From assembly GCA_020201415.1 (NCBI GenBank), contig JAIVGW010000166.1, positions 1-7,539 on the forward strand: a stretch of DNA of 7,539 nt, given 5' to 3'. This document shows positions 5,833-7,539 of the stretch, one piece after another. The notes below the pieces were generated by a model, which made no database searches, was not told where the DNA came from, and saw only the letters and a program-made list of their open reading frames with translations. Position numbers and translations under genes: made by a program. Numbering within the stretch: the stretch's first letter is position 1; each line of letters begins with the position of its first letter. The DNA is from Lentisphaerota bacterium. Lineage in GTDB: Bacteria; Verrucomicrobiota; Kiritimatiellia; JAAZAB01.

Positions 5833-6402
5833 TCATGGGATGGCTGCCAAAATCGTATCGGCAAATCGTTCGCCGATGATTCTTTTGGCCTCGTTGTCGA
5901 AGTGCAGGTTATCCCGGTACTGGTGTGTTTCCAGCAGGTCGGACGTGTCAATGAAATGCATGTCGGGATACCGGTCGGCAATGGCGCGGTGCTCCTGGCG
6001 GACTCGTTCACGCGCGGGGTTGAACCCGGCGATGCCTCCGATATACATCCGCATCGTTTGCGTGTTGGGGAACTCCGCTTTAAGATTGTCAAGCAACTGG
6101 CGGGCGCGTTCCCCTGCCAGCGGAGCGGCCTCTCCGTCGCTCTCACCCTGGAGGTAAAGCAGGCCGCGGAACGTAAACGGGGTTCGGGTCCGGCGCAGTT
6201 CGGTCAGCGTACGGTTGACATCGGACACGATGGCCGCGTACATGTGGTGGTCCGGCGCGTCCTTGTGCCAACAGGAGTTGCCGCCACCGCCGCGCGTGGT
6301 CTTGATGATGAGCAGGGGTGCCAGCCCGGCGCGGTGAAGCTTGCGGCCGCAGGCAAATTCTAGTCCCCAGTTGCCATCGTCAGCAGCGCCGTTGTCGAAC
6401 AT
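5833..6402 (-). pseudogene. 5'-truncated sialate O-acetylesterase-like (SASA/CE6) hydrolase
   Basis: 189 residues from ATG 6402-6400. It matches the central and C-terminal parts of the SASA (sialic-acid acetylesterase / CE6) family: GLEFACGRKL (13-22), IIKTTRGGGG (32-41), the family signature LLYLQGESDG (81-90) and the C-terminal catalytic pair in YRDNLHF (Asp164, His167). Complete relatives begin with a GQSN block carrying the nucleophile Ser about 40-80 residues earlier. Here the frame meets a TAA at 6462-6460 only 20 codons upstream, no start codon lies between, and I find no GQSN-coding sequence in any minus frame up to 6700. Without it the protein should be inactive. No ribosome site is evident before ATG 6402. 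It precedes the glycosidase gene, consistent with a former esterase-glycosidase operon. Confidence 0.7.
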
Positions 6403-6589
6403 CTGGACCGGTTCGGAAATGGAAATGTGTAAATTGTTTTTATGGCAAAAATCGTTGATTTAAGCAAGAGCAAAGCTGTTTTTAGTGCTTTTAAGCAGGA
6501 CCTTACAATCACTGGCGCAGGTGCCGGCCCCGCTGCCCCCCGCCACCGCCCCCTCTTGTCCTTTCTCTGGATTGCGCGCGAAGCCCAAC

Positions 6590-6619
6590 TTGACATCGAC
6601 AGCCCGATTCCGCTACATT
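6590..6619 (+). promoter_or_regulatory. Sigma-70-type promoter for the DUF3604 gene
   Basis: TTGACA (6590-6595, 6 of 6) and TACATT (6614-6619, 4 of 6) are separated by 18 bases. Transcription would start near 6626 and give a leader of about 130 bases before ATG 6758. This is the best promoter in the window. Confidence 0.6.
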
Positions 6620-6625
6620 GCCGAT

Positions 6626-6685
6626 ATGGAACCTCTCTTTATAACTGGTGTCAGCGGGCGTATGCCTGTGCCAACAGAAAAGTGA
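6626..6685 (+). CDS. 19-codon ORF at the predicted transcription start
   Basis: ATG 6626 lies 7 bases after the -10 hexamer, about where transcription should begin, so it could be translated as a leaderless message. The product is MEPLFITGVSGRMPVPTEK, ending at TGA 6683-6685. It has no known domain. It might be a leader peptide for the DUF3604 gene or chance. Confidence 0.25.
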   Translation: MEPLFITGVSGRMPVPTEK

Positions 6686-6757
6686 TTATAGTTGGAGCGA
6701 TGAAGAGATCTGAAGCCTGCACGATGTTCCGTGGCAAACGGTTTGAGGTAATGGCAT

Positions 6758-7539
6758 ATGAGAAAAGACCGCGTCAGGGCCGGCCTGGGAACGGTTTCCG
6801 TGGAGCCCGCGGATCAACCTGTCGTTGTGGGCGGTCGATATGTCGTTGACATAACCTACACGGCCGGACCCCGAGGGATTGAGGCGGAAGGCGCGCTGCG
6901 GTTCAAGCTGCCCGGCCTTATCCTCGGACTGGATAACCGGGGACCGGTCGCCTGTTCGAATCCGGATGTCAAGTGGACGTGCAGCAATCACCTGCCGGCG
7001 GTCAACGACAAGAGCGGCCGCGAGTTCCCCACAGTTGACTACATGTTTGTTGTTATTCAGGCCGGCCGTCTTCGGTCGGGAGATTCCATCACGGTCCGGT
7101 ATGGCGCTAAACTTATTTTAAAAACGGATGCCCCTGAAATGGCCCAGCGCTGGCCGGTCGAAGTGGCCGTCGATATCGACGGATCGCGTGCTGCGCCCGG
7201 CAGCGGATTCGTCCTTGTCGAAAATCCTCCGGTGCTGAGATTTGTCAACGATAAGCCTTATCGCATGGAGGCGTTGGTCCCGTCCTATACCTGCGTCAAT
7301 GAGCCGTTTCGAACGGTGGTCCGGATGTTGGATCGGTACAATAACATCGTTGAAGATTTCAGGGGGACGATTGAACTGAACGCTCATTCGGGAACGGGGT
7401 GCGCCGGGCTGGGTGCGCACACATTTGAGGCCCACCACCGCGGCGTGCTCGTAGTGCATGACACCGTTCTGCATACGCCCGGCATTCACCGGATCGTCGC
7501 GCAAGACGAACCCCTCGGTATCTGCACGCGGAGTAACCC
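6758..7539 (+). CDS. DUF3604-type protein, N-terminal part (runs off the window)
   Basis: Open from ATG 6758 to the window end, 260 residues visible, no stop. GAGG (6745-6748) lies 9 bases before the ATG. No signal peptide, so cytoplasmic as far as visible. The sequence matches the two beta-sandwich domains that begin DUF3604 proteins: GTVSVEPADQ (11-20) and YVVDITYTAGPRGI (28-41), a long middle section with RSGDSITVRYG, then a second domain from about residue 170 with EPFRTVVRMLDRYNNIVEDF and IHRIVAQDEPLGICTRSNP just before the cut. In complete relatives the PHP-like metal-binding part follows almost at once. These proteins are common in carbohydrate- and sulfated-glycan-degrading PVC bacteria, but their reaction is unknown to me. 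The gene is transcribed away from the esterase/glycosidase pair. Confidence 0.75.
   Translation, partial: MRKDRVRAGLGTVSVEPADQPVVVGGRYVVDITYTAGPRGIEAEGALRFKLPGLILGLDNRGPVACSNPDVKWTCSNHLPAVNDKSGREFPTVDYMFVVIQAGRLRSGDSITVRYGAKLILKTDAPEMAQRWPVEVAVDIDGSRAAPGSGFVLVENPPVLRFVNDKPYRMEALVPSYTCVNEPFRTVVRMLDRYNNIVEDFRGTIELNAHSGTGCAGLGAHTFEAHHRGVLVVHDTVLHTPGIHRIVAQDEPLGICTRSN

Larger units (their letters stand above)
6403..6757. other. Divergent intergenic region between esterase fragment and DUF3604 gene
   Basis: The part next to the esterase fragment (6415-6500) is AT-rich, unlike the coding DNA on either side, and may mark the point where its 5' end was lost. Then come a GC-rich stretch and the rightward promoter at 6590-6619. 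An open frame at 6442-6849 (135 codons) spans the region but overlaps the DUF3604 gene by 92 bases, has a low-complexity Arg/Cys-rich end and no domain; I do not regard it as real. Confidence 0.5.

Noticed and set aside
6442..6849. Plus-strand frame of 135 codons
   Set aside because: It spans an AT-rich spacer and then overlaps the DUF3604 gene in another frame; the C-terminal part is Arg/Cys-rich out-of-frame coding sequence.
1..7539. CRISPR array, tRNA, rRNA, transposase or inverted terminal repeats
   Set aside because: No spaced direct repeats, cloverleaf, rRNA-like segment, transposase motif or paired terminal repeats were seen on either strand.

Overview
The window looks like accessory chromosome of a carbohydrate-degrading bacterium of the PVC superphylum, most likely Kiritimatiellota/Lentisphaerae-like. 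This is an inference from gene content: an exported SUMF1-fold protein with tail repeats, SGNH and sialate-esterase-type hydrolases, an (alpha/alpha)6 glycosidase and a DUF3604 protein. No rRNA, tRNA or other marker gene is present to confirm it. Most of the window is GC-rich. The first ~650 bases are clearly more AT-rich.

Layout, left to right. (1) 1-266 has no secure gene. It holds short protein-like fragments on the minus strand that run off the left edge, and competing small plus-strand ORFs. (2) 267-584 encodes a small AT-rich lipoprotein of unknown function. (3) 677-1921 encodes an exported formylglycine-generating-enzyme-fold (SUMF1) protein. Its natural C-terminal part (a chitobiase-like domain plus a terminal beta domain) continues in the -1 frame to 2454, so the gene appears broken by an indel near 1862-1902. 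A strong intrinsic terminator follows at 2554-2587. (4) 2588-2966 is intergenic, with a perfect -10 hexamer and a well-positioned ribosome site in front of an 18-codon ORF. (5) 3215-4099 encodes an SGNH/GDSL-type hydrolase. Its recognisable N-terminal part extends upstream of the first ATG without a start codon, and that open frame begins at an 11-base poly-G tract. (6) On the minus strand, 6402-5833 is a sialate O-acetylesterase-like (SASA) fragment lacking the nucleophile block. It is followed after 63 bases by a complete 551-residue trehalase/MGH1-like glycosidase (5769-4114), which converges on the SGNH gene with a 14-base gap. (7) 6403-6757 is the divergent intergenic region, with a good sigma-70-type promoter facing right. 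(8) 6758-7539 is the start of a DUF3604-type protein cut by the window end.

The enzymes fit polysaccharide or glycoconjugate breakdown (ester removal plus glycosidic cleavage), but no transporter or regulator is visible. The recurring feature is decay: three of the five larger genes show a frameshift or a missing N-terminus. Either the region is degrading, or it contains phase-variable or mis-sequenced sites; the poly-G tract is the clearest candidate. I see no convincing new multi-gene system. The items most worth checking are the G11 tract before the hydrolase, the split SUMF1 gene, and the promoter that would start transcription on the A of a 19-codon ORF.
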